This document shows, piece after piece, positions 6,598 to 8,035 of a DNA stretch of 8,035 nt. Made by a program: the position numbers and the translations under genes. Position 1 is the first letter of the stretch. Every line of letters starts with the position of its first letter. The DNA is from Deltaproteobacteria bacterium (GTDB lineage: Bacteria; Desulfobacterota; SM23-61), in assembly GCA_029857975.1 (NCBI GenBank), contig JAOUFX010000107.1, positions 1 to 8,035 of the forward strand, in the 5' to 3' direction. The notes below the pieces were generated by a model, which saw nothing but the letters and a program-made list of their open reading frames with translations, ran no database searches and was not told where the DNA came from.

Positions 6598-8035
6598 GTG
6601 CACGTACTCAACAGCCAACAGGAAGAACTGCTCAAATCGGAGCGCAGGCTCCTAAACGATCTGCGGATCGCCCTGGTGCAGTTCGGCACCACGGACGAAG
6701 ACCGGGAGGCGCTGGGTCAATCCATCCAGCAGCTGGATGAACTCTTCTTGTTGGTGGTCGTCGGCGAGTTCAACTCCGGCAAAAGCGCCCTGATCAATGC
6801 CCTCCTGGGGCAGAGCCTGCTGAAGGAGGGGGTCACGCCCACTACGACCCAGATCAATATCTTGCGTTACGGGCCAAGCCAAGATCGTACGATCCTGGAC
6901 GAAAACCAGTCGGTTTACACTTTTCCGGTTGAATTCCTGACGGACATCAGCATGGTAGATACCCCCGGGACCAACGCCATCATCCGCCATCACGAAGTGA
7001 TCACTTCGCAATTCGTGCCGCGCTCCGACCTGGTGCTATTCGTCACCTCCGCCGATCGGCCCTTTACGGAAAGCGAGCGGGTTTTTCTGGAAAGAATCCG
7101 CGACTGGGGCAAGAAGGTCGTCATTCTGATCAACAAAATCGACATCCTGCAAAATAAGGCGGAGCGGGACCAGGTGAAAACCTTTGTGAGGGAAAACGCG
7201 CCCAGCCTGCTGGGGACCACGCCGGAGATTTTTCCCGTGAGCGCCCGCGCCGCTCTGCAGGCCAAGCAGGGGGAACGGGCCCGGTGGAAAGAGAGCGGCT
7301 TTGAACCCCTGGAACGGTACATCCACGACACGCTGGACGAGCGGGGCCGGGTGCGCCTCAAATTTCTCAACCCCCTGGGGGTCGGAAGGCACCTGGCGGG
7401 GACCTATCTGGAGGTGATCCATTCCCGGTTGAAAATGCTCCAGACCGATTGGGAGATGATCGCGGACGTGGAGACCCAGCTGGCGACTTTCAAAGGGGAC
7501 ATGGAGCACGACTTCAAGTTTCGCATGGCCGACATCGAAAACACCCTCCTGGAAATGGAACGGCGCGGCCAGGAATTTTTCGATGATACCTTCCGCCTGG
7601 CGAGGGTGTTTGACCTCTTGAGCAAGAGCCGCGTCCAGCAGGAGTTTGAGCGCAAGGTCGTCGGCGATGTCCCGCAGCGGATCGAGCGCCAGGTCAGCGA
7701 ACTCATCGACTGGCTGGTCGAAGCCGATCTCCGCCAATGGCAGACCGTGATGGAACACCTAGCCGACCGGCGGCGCCAATACCAGGACCGGATCGTGGGC
7801 GATGGGGGGGCGGGCACCTACCGCTATGATCGGGACCGGCTGGTCGAGGCGTTAGCCCGGGAGGCCCGCCGGATCGTCGACACGTATGATAAAAACCGCG
7901 AAGCCAGCGTGATTGCCGAAGGGGCCCGGACGACCGTCGCCGCCTCCGCTGCCGTGGAAGCCGGCGCCCTGGGTCTGGGGGCGGTGGTGACCGCGCTGGC
8001 CACAACCGTTGCCGCGGATGTGACGGGTGTGCTGA
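6598..8035 (+). CDS. Bacterial dynamin-family GTPase (partial, C-terminus beyond the window)
   Basis: The frame is open from GTG 6598 to the window edge: 479 codons with no stop. The GTPase domain shows G1 GEFNSGKS (56-63), G2 within TPTT (80-83), G3 DTPG (121-124), G4 NKID (179-182) and a G5-like SA (215-216), the bacterial dynamin-like arrangement. A long, charged helical stalk follows (about 255-440). A small-residue hydrophobic segment (about 442-479, including AGALGLGAVVTALATTVAA) fits the start of the membrane-inserting paddle. Bacterial dynamins bind and remodel or fuse membranes by GTP-driven assembly; some contribute to membrane repair or phage resistance. Codons are rich in third-position G and C, unlike the more AT-rich EcsC gene. 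Full members usually need further stalk helices, so roughly 80 or more residues are probably missing to the right. Confidence 0.92.
   Translation, partial: MHVLNSQQEELLKSERRLLNDLRIALVQFGTTDEDREALGQSIQQLDELFLLVVVGEFNSGKSALINALLGQSLLKEGVTPTTTQINILRYGPSQDRTILDENQSVYTFPVEFLTDISMVDTPGTNAIIRHHEVITSQFVPRSDLVLFVTSADRPFTESERVFLERIRDWGKKVVILINKIDILQNKAERDQVKTFVRENAPSLLGTTPEIFPVSARAALQAKQGERARWKESGFEPLERYIHDTLDERGRVRLKFLNPLGVGRHLAGTYLEVIHSRLKMLQTDWEMIADVETQLATFKGDMEHDFKFRMADIENTLLEMERRGQEFFDDTFRLARVFDLLSKSRVQQEFERKVVGDVPQRIERQVSELIDWLVEADLRQWQTVMEHLADRRRQYQDRIVGDGGAGTYRYDRDRLVEALAREARRIVDTYDKNREASVIAEGARTTVAASAAVEAGALGLGAVVTALATTVAADVTGVL

Noticed and set aside
7036..7758. 240-codon minus-strand frame
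   Set aside because: It is fully antisense to the dynamin gene, whose GTPase motifs are unmistakable; a GC-rich codon shadow.

Overview
This 8,035-base stretch is bacterial. The gene families and the dense gene packing suggest a Gram-negative lineage. A Deltaproteobacteria/Desulfobacterota-like genome is my best guess, from the ClpX-like ATPase plus zinc-finger-less DnaJ pair, a HypA metallochaperone, paired toxin-antitoxin (TA) modules and proteobacterial-style ATTCCC-type palindromes. That guess is inference; no rRNA or tRNA is present to confirm it.

Left part (1-3078, minus strand): a two-gene operon. A ClpX/HslU-type AAA+ ATPase of 587 residues is followed after 4 bases by a DnaJ/CbpA-type co-chaperone without the zinc-finger domain. 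A good -10 box lies just upstream of the ATPase. Directly after the dnaJ stop codon is a tandem array of about 4.7 heptamers whose transcribed strand is G-rich and fits a G-quadruplex pattern. Positions 1-287 hold no convincing gene.

Middle (3079-4512): a short divergent promoter region, then on the plus strand a solitary hypA (nickel/zinc metallochaperone) and an EcsC-family protein.

TA block (4513-6093, plus strand): a well-formed sigma-70 promoter with a palindromic operator over its -10 box drives a Phd/YefM antitoxin overlapping a ParE/RelE toxin. A second module follows after 38 bases: an MNT nucleotidyltransferase overlapping a HEPN protein. All four genes could be one transcript. The HEPN protein lacks the usual C-terminal R-X4-6-H RNase motif, although its MNT partner has an intact GS-X10-DXD site.

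Right part (6094-8035): an intergenic region with a 63-bp composite palindrome (two small hairpins arranged as a larger inverted repeat), a possible 47-residue charged helical protein, and a bacterial dynamin-family GTPase that runs off the right edge with all its G motifs intact. The plus-strand genes from EcsC to dynamin look like accessory, stress- or defence-type cargo beside a housekeeping protein-quality-control operon. No gene here proves a new defence system. The most unusual items are the ClpX-like/DnaJ operon with its G-rich tail, the stacked TA modules, and the HEPN protein with its atypical motif.
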